The notes under the pieces: model-generated
The model's input: the letters and a program-made list of their open reading frames with translations, nothing else
What the model was told of the DNA's origin: nothing
Databases searched by the model: none
In this document: positions 10,912-20,289 of the stretch, one piece after another
Layout: the number at the start of each line of letters is the position of its first letter
Position numbering within the stretch: position 1 is the first letter of the stretch
Source of the DNA: Cyrtodaria siliqua
Lineage: Eukaryota > Mollusca > Bivalvia > Adapedonta > Hiatellidae
DNA length: 64,000 nucleotides
Assembly (NCBI GenBank): GCA_037043455.1
Contig: JAWPHD010000139.1
Span: forward strand, 496,001 to 560,000
Reading direction: 5' to 3'
Position numbers and translations under genes: made by a program

Positions 10912-11754
10912 CCCCTGTCACACTATAGCGCGTTTCCACTGCGTTGGCACGGCGTTGTTAAATTTTCCAGAACGCCGTGAGATCGCAAGAAAAATCTGAT
11001 ATTTTTCGTGAAGATGGAGATGTCACGGCGTCCTCACAGCGACCAAGGCGTTGCTACGGAGCTCCCATGGCGTTCTATCGCTTTCATACGGAGTTCTTGT
11101 TGGCGATTGTCTGCGCTCTCACGGCGCTTCCACTGGGTGCACTGCGCTTTCACGGCGCTCACACTGCGCTGAAGGCGGGTTGAAGACGTTCGTTTGCACT
11201 ACCTATAATTCATTTATACTATTTTGTTCGTTTTTGTCATGCAAACGCCGATGGACGCGGTAGAAGCGCCTTGGGAGCGCAATGATCACCGTGACAGCTC
11301 CGTACAGTCGTTGTAAGAGCGCAGTAAAATAAATAACACTCCGTATAAGCGCCGTAGACGCGCCGTATAAGCGCGGTAGAGACGCAGTGACATCTCAGAG
11401 AACGCCGTACAATCTCCGTGCAAGCGCCTCCGACAACCACAGCGTTCGCACTGCGACCTCTGTGCGCGCCTGCGGAGCTCCTGTGGCGTTGTAGGAGACC
11501 TTACTGCGCTGCTATGGCGACCTTAAGTCGACCCCACTGCGCTCTTATCAGAACGCCGAGCGACGGCGTTTTTTTGTGCATGCTCAAAGTGCGCGCCGTC
11601 GCTTGGCGTTCTATGCGATCCCAATGCGTCTTCTGGCGATGCCACTGCGTTGCTGCGGCGATGCTTGCGATCGTACTGCGCGCACCTCGGCGTTCTGCAT
11701 TTTTCTTGGACGCCGTGGGATCGCCGTGAGAACGCGGCCCTAGTGTGACAGGGG
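10912..11754. mobile_element. GC-rich non-autonomous DNA transposon, perfect 14-bp TIRs
   Basis: The 843-bp element starts CCCCTGTCACACTA and ends TAGTGTGACAGGGG, a perfect 14-bp terminal inverted repeat with further similarity inside. TAA trinucleotides flank both ends (ataatg / ttaaac), a possible short target duplication, but the exact boundary is ambiguous. The interior is unusually GC-rich for this window. It is made of short iterated words such as aacgccgt, gcgctct and gacgcagt, so the reading frames inside are low-complexity artefacts. It sits inside a SINE whose uninterrupted paralogue is at 37455-37625. Confidence 0.85.
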
Positions 11755-11820
11755 TTAAACCTTACTTGTGTTGAAAATGACGTAAAACACCATACAAACA
11801 AACAAAACAAATTATATGTC
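11755..11820 (+). mobile_element. SINE 3' part after the inserted element
   Basis: This is the continuation of the SINE interrupted at 10912. It shares aaaacaccatacaaacaaac with the copy at 37580-37620, where the flanks are joined. Confidence 0.75.
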
Positions 11821-11879
11821 GAACGTCCAGCACGTGAGCTACTGGTAGCATGTTTATGAATAATTGATGTGACCCGGGC

Positions 11880-11948
11880 GGGGCCTTCAGCATGGGCGGG
11901 GCCTTCAGCATGCGAGGCGGACGCTCTACCGCTCAGCCATCGCCACGG
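11880..11948 (-). repeat. tRNA-like SINE head fragment
   Basis: Read on the minus strand, tggctgagcggtagagcgtc is a box-A-like tRNA 5' half, followed by cgcctcgcatg. A direct duplication of gggcggggccttcagcatg replaces the normal 3' half, so this is a relic of a tRNA-derived SINE or a pseudo-tRNA and not a working gene. Confidence 0.55.
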
Positions 11949-12274
11949 TCAGTTTAGTATAATAATATTTTATTGCAGATATATTACAATACATAAATTC
12001 AGCATCACAATATTCATAGCAAGTTATTACAACATTAGTTACAGTTCTCTCACTTGTGGCTGAAAAAGTGTACGTGATTATAGGTTTGAAATTGTAACAA
12101 TATATTTAAATATGAACTTGATAAGGAAAAACGAAAAAAAAATCCAAAAATGTAAACCCTGCCGTGCCATTCTACCCTCACGCAATCTCCACCGAAAAAA
12201 CACCCCATCAGACTGATAGAAATATAGCGACAGTTCATATAGACAAAATACTACGGTATACCGATACAAAGTTA

Positions 12275-13015
12275 AGGATTTTGGGAATCGTTTAGTGTAT
12301 TTTATATAGTTTTGAACTTGAGTAAATAGAATATGATTTTCTTCGTCCGTTCGTTGGTCGATGCCGTATACAGGTTTGCGAGGACATTATTGGTTTAGAT
12401 GTGTACTTTTCAGAAATGAAAGACGGCAATTATGTTTAGACATTCGTATAGTTCATCCTTTAAGGTTCTTCTCACCTGCCCAAAATGAAAAAAAAACTAA
12501 ATTTAGTTTTATATGTGATTTTGTTGGAGTATGTGCATGTTGTGCATATCGTTTTAAGCGTCTTCGAACCAAGATTTTGAAAATAATAATGTTTTTGCAC
12601 ACTTTTTTTTATTAATATTAAACAAATAATGCTCAATATCTTCAACACCATCACCACATATACAATTAACATGTCGCATGTCGCCAGTATTTAGATATCT
12701 CCGCCCTATTGTTGATGTCGGAGTATATTGACAATAGGTTATATTATAATACAGCTACACGTGCTTTATTATACTGTTGCACATGCTATTGTTTGTCGGA
12801 GGTAAAGTATTGGTTTGATTGGTTAAAATGGATAAATGATGACAACTGGCGACATGTTAATTAGGATTATTCTTCAAATGATTAAGATAAAGATCAGCGT
12901 TTAAATTGCTGCAATTGTTTTGCAAACGCGCATGTAGAACTGAAAGGTATCTATCACCTAGTATGTAGTATTCGGGTACTATCTGTAGTTAAGAGTAATT
13001 TTTAAAAGTGGATAT
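12275..13015 (-). pseudogene. LINE ORF2 C-terminal relic (left-arm copy)
   Basis: This is the reverse complement of the LINE relic at 19665-20215 in the right arm (GDRYLSVLHARLRNN, then EDIEHYLFDV). It is damaged twice. A 191-bp MITE is inserted at 12668. The segment at about 12375-12470, containing ttcagaaatgaaagacggca, lies in the opposite orientation relative to the rest, so a local flip of about 100 bp has occurred here or in the other arm. No intact protein results. Confidence 0.7.
12668..12858. mobile_element. 191-bp MITE with AATT target duplication, left arm only
   Basis: The element begins AACATGTCGC and ends with its complement within ggcgacatgtt. It is flanked on both sides by AATT (12664-12667 and 12859-12862). 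The right arm has the empty site near 19810-19820, where aatcccaattgtatat carries a single AATT. Because of the empty site, the insertion can be placed after the duplication that made the two arms. No coding capacity. Confidence 0.85.
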
Positions 13016-13034
13016 AAAAATCGAACAGGAAAAT

Positions 13035-13256
13035 TAGCATTTAAGGACAAAGGTCAACCACAAACACACACAGAAACAAAGACCAACTTTAAAGATGAAT
13101 AAAAGGCAAAATAAGACATCACAAACACAAAAGGGTTGACAATAGGACTACCGCCTTGGAACGGTCAGTGACAAAAAAGGCTGCGGGTTGTTTAAATCAG
13201 GTTCTAGGGTGCACCAAACCTCACACTTACCCTACTGTCATCCCAATAAAACGAGA
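13035..13256 (-). repeat. Dispersed 240-bp repeat, truncating the SLC6 TM6 exon
   Basis: The sequence matches copies at 17200-17345 (minus), 22085-22320 (plus) and 23860-24110 (plus), and a fragment at 37640-37695. Shared blocks are gttttattgggwtgacagta, ccactgaccgttccaa, gggttgacaa and the tail ctgttcgatttttatatct. Its edge at about 13256 cuts straight into the SLC6 TM6 exon. Its other end lies at the inner boundary of the inverted duplication: the right arm keeps only the last 25 bp or so of the repeat, near 19645. The class is unknown. It lacks pol III boxes that I could recognise. Confidence 0.75.
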
Positions 13257-13339
13257 AGTCCACCGAACGCCAAACCTAGACTGAAGAAAATCTGGGTCGC
13301 CGCATCTAGACACACTTGCAGGTCCGCTAGACGTAAAAA
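13257..13339 (-). pseudogene. SLC6 transporter exon, TM6, truncated
   Basis: On the minus strand after the acceptor tgcttcag the frame reads FLRLADLQVCLDAATQIFF, then SLGLAFGGLL. WLDAATQIFFSL-x-AFGGL is one of the most conserved blocks of SLC6 transporters (TM6, lining the substrate and sodium site). Here W is C (VCLDAAT). After GGLL the coding sequence is lost because a dispersed repeat begins, so the normal continuation into TM7 is absent. This lesion alone would inactivate the gene. Confidence 0.88.
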
Positions 13340-13561
13340 CTGAAGCATGAGAAATAAATATTTAGATATCTGTAATGTTGGTGTAGTAATTCGCACCAGG
13401 GTGAATTTCACCATGCTTTGTAAATTTCTGAATATTAAACGAATTATGTTCAAAGCACACAGAAGAAGCACGGAGGAAGAGAGAATGTATAATGATTTCA
13501 GGTTATGATGCTTTTTTTTTTAATCAGAGACAACAGCACGTAGAGTGTATAAATACATTAC

Positions 13562-13658
13562 GTACATCTGGTATGGAAGAAACGGTAGACCCTGGTGAAA
13601 TCCTTCAAGCATCACCCCACGGAAGAAAAATATTACGAGCACCAGATACGGGAACCAC
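13562..13658 (-). pseudogene. SLC6 transporter exon, TM5
   Basis: After the acceptor gttttccag the minus strand reads WFPYLVLVIFFFRGVMLEG, then FHQGLPFLPYQMY, and ends at a GTAATG donor. FPYLVL-x-I-x-F-x-RG-x-x-LEG is the TM5 signature of SLC6. The exon is open. A small linking exon between TM4 and TM5 was not found, which would explain the phase mismatch with the exon at 14274-14395. Confidence 0.82.
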
Positions 13659-13699
13659 CTGGAAAACAGGGGTGTTGACATTAAAACATAACTAATTGA

Positions 13700-14260
13700 G
13701 GTAGGATGCAAATGTACCACATAATGTATATAGTATATATTGTTATGTAGTCAAACTAAAAGTAAATCGGCTTTCATATTATAACTCGATTCCATGAATA
13801 ACAGTTAGTGCTCGAAACATGAAGTTTTCAATCAACACAGAAGCCTTACATTAACGTATGTCTATGTCAAACCCTTATTTATTTTTTAAAACAGCTGCTT
13901 TGCCATGCTTCATATTATAAAATAATATACATGTCTTTGTTGTTAAATTGCACTTTAAAATGACAATGCAATTGTTTGTCTTTTCCCCTCTTTATGTTTC
14001 TGTGAAAACTGAATTCCTATCTATAATAATAATAATATACAATTTTATATTAATTAACTTCGCATTGTACAATTAAGACTAGATTATATGTTATACAAAA
14101 CTAGAACAGGGGAGGAACTCGATAAAAGTTGGGACGAACTCAATAAGAGTTTGCTTTCTTTTCGATTTTTCTATATGTTCATTTGTCATGCTTTAAACAA
14201 ATTTAACAAAAATAAATAAAAAAGTAATCCAAATTACGTGCCTTTCCAGTAGAGTTAATT
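13700..14260. other. Intron-like AT-rich sequence in the loop
   Basis: This is non-coding sequence between the SLC6 TM4 and TM5 exons, AT-rich with short A/T runs. I saw no repeat or RNA that I could support. Confidence 0.5.
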
Positions 14261-14273
14261 CCCTCTATCTTAC

Positions 14274-14395
14274 ACAGGAAGACGATGACCCAGGAGACCG
14301 GCAGCGCAACTACGATCCACCAGTTGATTTGACCGCCAATGTTTACATCCGGGGATATGTTCAGCGTCTCGCGGTACCAGAAGTAAGTCGTTGGA
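14274..14395 (-). pseudogene. SLC6 transporter exon, EL2-TM4
   Basis: The exon is bounded by a gagcag acceptor and a GTAAGA donor, 122 bp, open. It reads PTTYFWYRETLNISPDVNI, then GGQINWWIVVALPVSWVIVF. The EYFW-x-x-x-x-L-x-x-S block and the W-x-x-x-x-x-L-x-x-x-W that opens TM4 are characteristic of SLC6. Its order on the minus strand, between the TM2-3 exon at 14.9 kb and TM5 at 13.6 kb, is as expected. Confidence 0.8.
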
Positions 14396-14645
14396 CTGCT
14401 CAGTTATTTATAAAAACAAATATGCATGAGTAAAATAACGTGTAGATATATATGTTGTAATGTTTTATGTTGCATATATGATAGTATCTTTAAATTATTT
14501 TTTTTGTAATCTAATTCAGACATAATTGCTCTTCAACTGTTCAGCATAAAGATTATATACAAAGATTATATACATACAGTTAGGCGCCTGAGTTGTTTAC
14601 TGGTCTAGCATATGCTACGTGTTTCTTTCAAATCACTAACCTCAC

Positions 14646-14942
14646 ATTGTTGTACCGCAGTAGCGCTGTTTCCCGTCACAGTTATTGGAATCTGGGTTCA
14701 GGGTAGCGGAGACCGAAAGCTTTGAACCATATAGATTAGACACAGGCTATGATCGTGTTGCCGTATAAGGCCACCCAAAACGAGACTACGCAAGACGCTA
14801 TTCCAATTCCCCGAGATATGGCGAGATGTCATTCCACGCGCCAATGGCGCCCTTCCGCAGACGTTGTACACCGCCAACTCCAGTTAGAACATCTGGAGTC
14901 CTACGATTGCCAGCATAAGCGTGTATGGAAAGAGAAATGCTC
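14646..14942 (-). pseudogene. SLC6 transporter exon, TM2-TM3, with stops and frameshifts
   Basis: After ctttcag the minus strand reads GAFLFPYTLMLAIVGLQMF, a stop, then LELAVYNVCGRAPLA. Frameshifts lead into AWNDISPYLG and then GIGIASCVVSFWVALYGNTI, a second stop, SIWFKAF, and a shifted tail with DSNNCDGKQRYCGTTM. The blocks correspond to TM2 (GGAFL-x-PY-x-LM), TM3 (CVVSF-x-VALYYNTI) and the disulphide-bearing second extracellular loop. At least two in-frame stops and three frame changes show that this copy is dead. The donor is GTGAGG at 14645. Confidence 0.85.
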
Positions 14943-15439
14943 CTGAAAGGGAACGATTGCATCTAAGTTTAATAATTTGGCGATAGAAATCTTTAATATT
15001 CTGTAGTTGGTTGGTTGAATGAATTACGTCATTTTCAACACATTCTAGGCTATATGCCGGTCGATGTGTTTAGTGGTGGAGGCAGACCACCCACTTGTTC
15101 ATGGGTAGAAAAAGTACTGTATACCTCCCGTATCATTAAAAGTTTAATATTATGTGAAGAGGATCATTGTGTACCAACTACTATAAATGCCACAATCTCG
15201 AACGTCCTGCCAGACAGTACATAGCCCCTTTATGTCTACATACTCAGAGTTAACAGTAACGATGAGTATGGTTTTCCTTTGCTATTCAGTGAATCAATCG
15301 CCCATATTATTTTGTGCTGAGGAAAAACAAGATTAAAGAAAACAATGTGTCCGATGGTGTTTTTCCCCAGCCTATCAGCCTACTTATGTTCAATTTACTC
15401 ATTCCAGCTGCATGGAAATCGCCGCGTTTAAACACGTGC

Positions 15440-15630
15440 TATAAAACACCACACCGTAGACACATGGCATGATACCCCACCGACCAGTCCTAAAACAAAA
15501 ACTACTCTATATACTGAGTGTCAAGCAAGAAGCTACTAGTACCCCTTTATTTTTTGATAAGATGCGGCCGGGGATTGAACACACGACCTTCCAAATGCTA
15601 GATGGACTACCATTACACCAGCGACGCGGT
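15440..15630 (-). mobile_element. tRNA-derived SINE (minus strand)
   Basis: Read on the minus strand, gctggtgtaatggtagtcca gives a box A, and gtgtgttcaatccccgg gives a box B about 35 bp later. A non-tRNA body follows, containing gtgtcaagc in reverse and aaaacaaaaactac. The putative acceptor halves do not pair, so it is a SINE head and not a tRNA gene. It lies in the SLC6 intron between TM1 and TM2. Confidence 0.65.
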
Positions 15631-15688
15631 TTATGTATGTGGAAGTGGCATCGTATCTCCACTACAAGGTAAAGTCAAAGATTCTCAC

Positions 15689-15817
15689 CTCCGCCATTTT
15701 TCTGAGCTAGATATGGGAATCTCCAGACATTTTCCAATCCGACGGCAAATCCGACAACGGCGAGGATGTATTGCACTTAATTGTCCCAGGTCTCTCGTTT
15801 CTCTGATTCATTGGATC
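15689..15817 (-). pseudogene. SLC6 transporter exon, TM1, with nonsense codon
   Basis: The exon runs from a caattacag acceptor to a GTGAGA donor, 129 bp. It reads SNESEKRETWDN, stop, [20 protein letters not shown], then [13 protein letters not shown]-x-x-YIL-x-x-x-GFAVGL-x-NVWRFPY-x-x-x-x-NGGG is the TM1 hallmark of SLC6, carrying sodium-binding residues. The codon after WDN, normally lysine, is TAA, and the usual glycine in GLGN is glutamate. The junction NGG-G-AFL to the next exon (14942) is in frame. This is the most upstream SLC6 exon found. No initiator exon was seen. Confidence 0.88.
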
Positions 15818-15879
15818 CTGTAATTGAATAAAAATAAGTTTAACTACACGGTGAATTATTTAAGCTCAATTACTGAAAA

Positions 15880-16215
15880 ATGACTGTCAGCACACATATC
15901 GCTATCTTTTTTGACTGTACAGAAATTACGGGATATTTGCTGTTGACAATCGACTGTCGGCGCAAAAAATAATCGCGGGGTTTTAGCTGGTGACAATCGT
16001 CTGTCAGAACACAATCCACGAGCTTTTTGCTGATGGCAGTAGGTTGTCTGCACGCAAATTACGGGATATTTACTGGTGACAATCGACTGTCGGTTCAAAA
16101 GATCGCGGAGGTTTTAGCTGGTGACAATCGTCTGTCAGCACACAATTCACGATCTTTTTACTGGAGGCAGTCGATTGTCTGCACACAAATTACGGGATAT
16201 TTACTATTTTCTAGG
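15880..16215 (+). repeat. Tandem repeat, about 43-bp subunits in about 130-bp higher-order units
   Basis: Successive copies carry gctggtgacaatcgwctgtc and attacgggatatttac. Every third copy (gcagtaggttgtctgc) returns with a period of about 130 bp. It lies directly upstream, in transcript sense, of the first recognised SLC6 exon. Confidence 0.85.
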
Positions 16216-16672
16216 CACAAAACATTGAGCTGACAGTCGATTCTCACAAACTAAAAATGCGATTTGTGAGCCGACAGTCGAATGCCACCAACTAAGAATG
16301 CTATTTGTGAACCGACATTCGAATGCCACCAACTATACACGCGATTTGTGAGCCGACAGTCGAATGCCACAAACTAAAATTGCAATTTGTGAGCCGACAG
16401 TCGAATGCCACCAACTAAAAATGCGCTTTTTTAGCCGTCAGTCGAATGCCACCAACTATATACGCGATTTGTGAGCCGACAGTCGAATGCCATCGACTAA
16501 ATACGCAATTTGCGAGCTAAAAGTCGAATGCCACCAACTTAATACGCGATTTGTGAGTCGACAGTCGAATGCCATCGACTAAATACGCGATTTGTGAGCC
16601 GACAGTCGAATGTTACATTCTAAATACGCGATTTGAGAGCGGACAGTCGAATTTCACCAACTAAAAGAGAAT
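16215..16672 (+). repeat. 41-bp satellite, about 11 units
   Basis: Monomers of 41 bp contain gcgatttgtgagccgacagt followed by cgaatgccaccaacta. Units start at about 16261, 16302 and 16343 and onward, with a strict 41-bp period and few indels. The word gacagtcga is shared with the neighbouring 43-bp array, so the two arrays are probably related. Confidence 0.92.
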
Positions 16673-16679
16673 AAGTTGA

Positions 16680-17195
16680 ATAGAATACGGCATAACAAAT
16701 ACTATTGCAAACAATAGAACTTACTGACTATCAGTCACATACTTAGCCTTCATCTATTGGTTTTAATAAAGTTTGAAGAAATATTGGAATGCGCTAATGT
16801 TGGAACTTGTGCGGCGTCAATTTATCTATACGTTTGTAAAAGAAAAACATAGTAACCTATTTTACAGACCTAATAACATAACGATAGCTGTTATTAGGTG
16901 TGAGCCTATTTCTTTGGGGTGGTTCGTGTATTCAGAGACGTAATAATACAGAGATTGAAATATTCTTCTTTCGGAAACGAAATCCGCGAATTTCACGTAT
17001 GCTCTTTCAAATGTAACCGTTCAGAATTTGTCATTTCTTAAAAGTGGTCTCAAATTAAAGAGAATAATAACTGATATCATGTTTGCATTGATACCATTAT
17101 TATTTCTGTCTTAAATATAAGGAGAAAAATGAAGAACGAGATTTTGCAGTTTTATGTTGCTTGACTGTCATATGAGATAAAGAAATATAAAAAGA
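16680..17195. other. Loop sequence with no supported feature
   Basis: AT-rich non-coding DNA between the 41-bp satellite and a dispersed 240-bp repeat. Nothing recognised. Confidence 0.5.
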
Positions 17196-17199
17196 TCAG

Positions 17200-17345
17200 A
17201 CAGGGAAAGTAGCATTCAAGGAGGACAGTCAACCACAAAACACAGAAACAAACACGCAAACAGACAAACAAGAAGGCGAAAATAATAATAAATGCAAACG
17301 ACATCACAAACACAAAAGGGTTGACAATAGGGCTACCGCCTTGGA
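17200..17345 (-). repeat. Dispersed 240-bp repeat, partial copy
   Basis: The copy contains caaacacaaaagggttgaca followed by taccgccttggaacg, shared with 13130-13170 and, in reverse, with 22150-22190 and 23940-23985. It is 5'-truncated. Confidence 0.8.
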
Positions 17346-17499
17346 ACGTGAGATTTGATTAAGTTCCGAATCCCTGTGTTATTACGTCTTAAGTATATAC
17401 ATAGTATATATACTCTACAGTATACATGATTAACACTGAATATATACGAAAGCCACGGCCGCAACGGGACATTCTAAAGGACTCAGACCACTTAAGTTA

Positions 17500-18376
17500 A
17501 TTTTATTATTTAATTATTTTATTAAAGTGACAAATAGCATCGTTACAAAATATTACATTATACAAAACAATACAGTATAATATAGGCAATATTAAGTAAA
17601 AAAATGATTACCCAGCCTGATGAGACTCATCAGTCACTATAGAAATATCAATTGCATTATTGATATTACAACTCAGTTAATAGGTATAACAAAAGTAAAC
17701 ATGAAAAATACATCAATAAAATCAGGATAGATCAGCTGACATAACTAAATATGTAACTGCTTATTGTTCTCCAAAATACAAAACTTAACTAATAATACAT
17801 TTTGCATATAACAGCCTATTACGTAGACAGGTAGTATTCTGTATTTCCTCCATGTATAGGAGAGCATAGATACCCGTTGATGAGTGAAGACAAAAATGAG
17901 ATATAGGGTCCTATAGAAACCATAGCGTCCGAACGCAATGGCATCGTAGGTCCACACTGTACTGCAAACAAGGACTTGATACTATGTACAATGAAAGAGA
18001 CAAAAAACGACAGAAAGGGTGGTGAAGACATGGTTACCGACTTGGAACGGTCAGTAGGCAATAAGGCCTACTGGTTAGCTTGAATCGATTTTATGCTCAC
18101 AATCGTCGCTATTATCCTGTCTTCAGCGCCCAAATAGACAAGACAGTGTAAACACAACTACATCCCATCAAAAGTAATTCTCTAACAATAAAGTCCACAT
18201 CAAGAGAAACTAACTAAAGAAACACATACAAAATAATAAACATCTCAGGATGTATCGTACTGAACATCCATAGTAGTTGTGGCTAAGGAGAAAACCAATC
18301 TAGGGAACGACCAGAAAACCCGAGGGACGAAAGCTCATGCACCCACCTCCCTTAGTTGGGGTTTCAGTAGGTACAA
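17500..18376 (-). other. Probable 3' flank of the reverse-transcriptase relic
   Basis: On the minus strand this follows the stop codon of the reverse-transcriptase relic. It has short frames but no recognisable domain. It may be 3' UTR of the element or unrelated flank. Confidence 0.35.
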
Positions 18377-19590
18377 TCAAAGAGTCTCAAGAGGTAGTCC
18401 AGTCATTGCACAAGTGAAAAGTGAAGCGTAATGACTGACTGTAGAGGGGTCAATCACTAAACATGCAATGCGCTGTAAAACCAAAGGGTTATATCCTTTT
18501 CTGACGAACTTCCTGATTAAATTTGTAAAGCGGTCAGGAAACCCGTCAGACCCCTTTAACTTTCGAAGTTTATAGACCACATCTCCATAAAATGAGGGTT
18601 GTGATATGCCTAGTCGTAGAAGTGTTTTAAGGTTGGTGTACTTTTCCAGCAGGCCCTCGTTGCGGCGGTATAATTTAGAGAAAGATCTACGTAGTTTGTG
18701 ATAACGAAATCCCTGCTGAAGAAGTTTACTTGTAATAACTTGATTTCGATCATTGAAGTCTATAACATCATAACACGATCTAGCAAATCGAATGAGCTGG
18801 GAGATATACACCCCGTATGAGGTAGCACGAGGTACATCTTCAACCAGGTGTGGATAGTTAACGATGTTAAAATTGAAATCATTTCTCTTATCATAGATTT
18901 TAGTATGAATACAATCATTTCAAATCGAGAGATGAAGATCGAGAAATGCTGCTACTGTATCCGAACTGTTGGCTTTATTCAACGTGAGCTCTGGTGGATA
19001 AATGTTAGTAACTATATGAGCAAAGAACGGATTATCCATATTGAGTATGTCATCAAGATACCGAGAAGTATTATTAAAGGCATCAATAATTTCACCCTGG
19101 CTAGCAGTGACAAACTCAACATAAAATCTCTTTCATAGCAGTACAAAAACAAATCTGCAGCAAGTGGTGCACAGTTAGTACCCATAGGAATACCAACAAC
19201 CTGGCGGTAAATAGTTTTACCGTATCTTATAAAGATGTTATCCAGAAGAAAAGATAAGGCTCTACAAACATCAATACAAGTCCACACATTATACTTATCA
19301 ATTGGGGTGTTAGTAAAGAAAGCACTGACATTATTACAAGCTAGAAAAGTTGTATCTTCTCTAGCAAATGTCTTCTGAATAAGCTGAAGCAATTTTTCTT
19401 TGATAAGATTATGTGGTAGTGTAGTATACAGTGTAGAAAAGTCGTAGGTGCTTAGAGAAGAGGCATGAAAATGCTTACACCGTAGTTTGTCAAGAACTTC
19501 TCCAGAGTTTTTGATAGACCAAAACAGATTGATTCCTGAGTTCTCGAAGGCCTTTCCGCATATTTTACAATATGTTCTTTAATCGCGGAA
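18377..19590 (-). pseudogene. Decayed reverse transcriptase of an unplaced retroelement family
   Basis: The minus strand reads LSTYDFSTLYTTLPHNLIKE, then RQVVGIPMGTNCAPLAADLF, then LYCYERDFM. After a frameshift near 19060 come NNTSRYLDDILNMDN and LTLNKANSSD, a stop near 18920, and YGVYISQLIRFARSC. The C-terminal part runs from FSKLYRRNEGLLEKY to a stop at 18377. The catalytic box is YLDD. Proteins with GIPMGTNCAPL and YERDFM are familiar as repetitive ORFs in marine invertebrates, but I do not assign them to LINE, Penelope-like or another clade with confidence. The copy has at least one frameshift and one internal stop. Confidence 0.85.
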
Positions 19591-19664
19591 AGTCAGGAAG
19601 TCAATGGTTTAATATATTGGTCGTGATACATGACTGGTACCCTTAATTTTCCTATTCGATTTTT

Positions 19665-20215
19665 ATATCTACTTTTAAAAATTACTCTAAACCACCGATA
19701 GTACCCCAATACTACATACTGGGTGATAGATACCTTTCAGTTTTACATGCGCGTTTGCGAAACAATTGAAGCAATTTAAACGCTGATCTATATATAAATC
19801 ATTTGAGGGTTAATCCCAATTGTATATTTGGTGTTGGTGTTGAAGATATTGAGCATTATTTGTTTGATGTGTAATTTTCAGAAATGAAAGACGGCAATTA
19901 TTTTTAGACACTCGTATATTTCATCCTTTAAGTACTCCCAAACTTTTAAATGGCATCGACCAACTCACGGACGAGGAAAAGCATATTCTATTTACTCAAG
20001 TTCAAAACTATATTACAAATTCACTAAACGATTCCAAAATCCTTAACTTTATATCGGTATACTGTTGTATTTTGTCTATATCAAGTGTCGCTATGTTTCT
20101 ATCAGCCTGAACGGGGATATGCGGTGTTATTTCGGTGGAGATTCCGTGGGGGTATAATGGCACGGCAGAGTTTACATTTTTGGATTTTTTTCGTTTTTCC
20201 TTATCAAGTTAATCT
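19665..20215 (+). pseudogene. LINE ORF2 C-terminal relic (right-arm copy)
   Basis: The plus strand reads YYILGDRYLSVLHARLRNN, a stop, NLNADLYINHLRVNPNC, then GVEDIEHYLFDV. After a frame change it reads FRNERRQLFLDTRIFHPL and LTDEEKHILFTQVQNYI. This matches the usual LINE ORF2 tail: a short helix with R-x-R/K-x-N, a degenerate C-x-C/H/C knuckle (ED-x-EHYLF-x-C) and a final F-T-x-x-Q-x-YI. A 3' untranslated-like stretch follows. The family differs from the tail at 7240-7662. Stops and frameshifts make it inactive. Confidence 0.72.
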
Positions 20216-20289
20216 TTAGATGTATTGTTACAATTGCAAACCGATAATCACCCTCCGATAAGGACCTAACTCCTTCATAAGTCTTGATC

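Larger units (their letters stand above)
1..13035 (+). repeat. Left arm of a giant inverted duplication
   Basis: This stretch is the reverse complement of 19640-31557. Anchor pairs read by eye: 1-60 with 31555-31500; the CUB exon 256-356 with 31183-31283; the tandem array 1105-1555 with 29822-30180; 5655-6070 with 24950-25390; 7020-7040 with 24610-24640; 7668-8370 with 20260-21018; 12115-12365 with 19960-20215; 12930-13030 with 19650-19760. Homology reaches base 1, so the arm may continue outside the window. Left-only segments are about 6075-6745 (hairpin element), 7040-7668 (LINE tail), 8640-12110 (SLC6 exons, SINE, DNA element) and 12668-12858 (MITE). Confidence 0.93.

Noticed and set aside
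10977..11810. Several 70-100 codon frames in the GC-rich element
   Set aside because: Low-complexity iterations of gcg/cgcc words with no start context, giving open frames on both strands at once.
15880..16672. CRISPR-like array (41-43 bp regular repeats)
   Set aside because: Units are contiguous tandem repeats without unique spacers, in a eukaryotic context with spliced exons.
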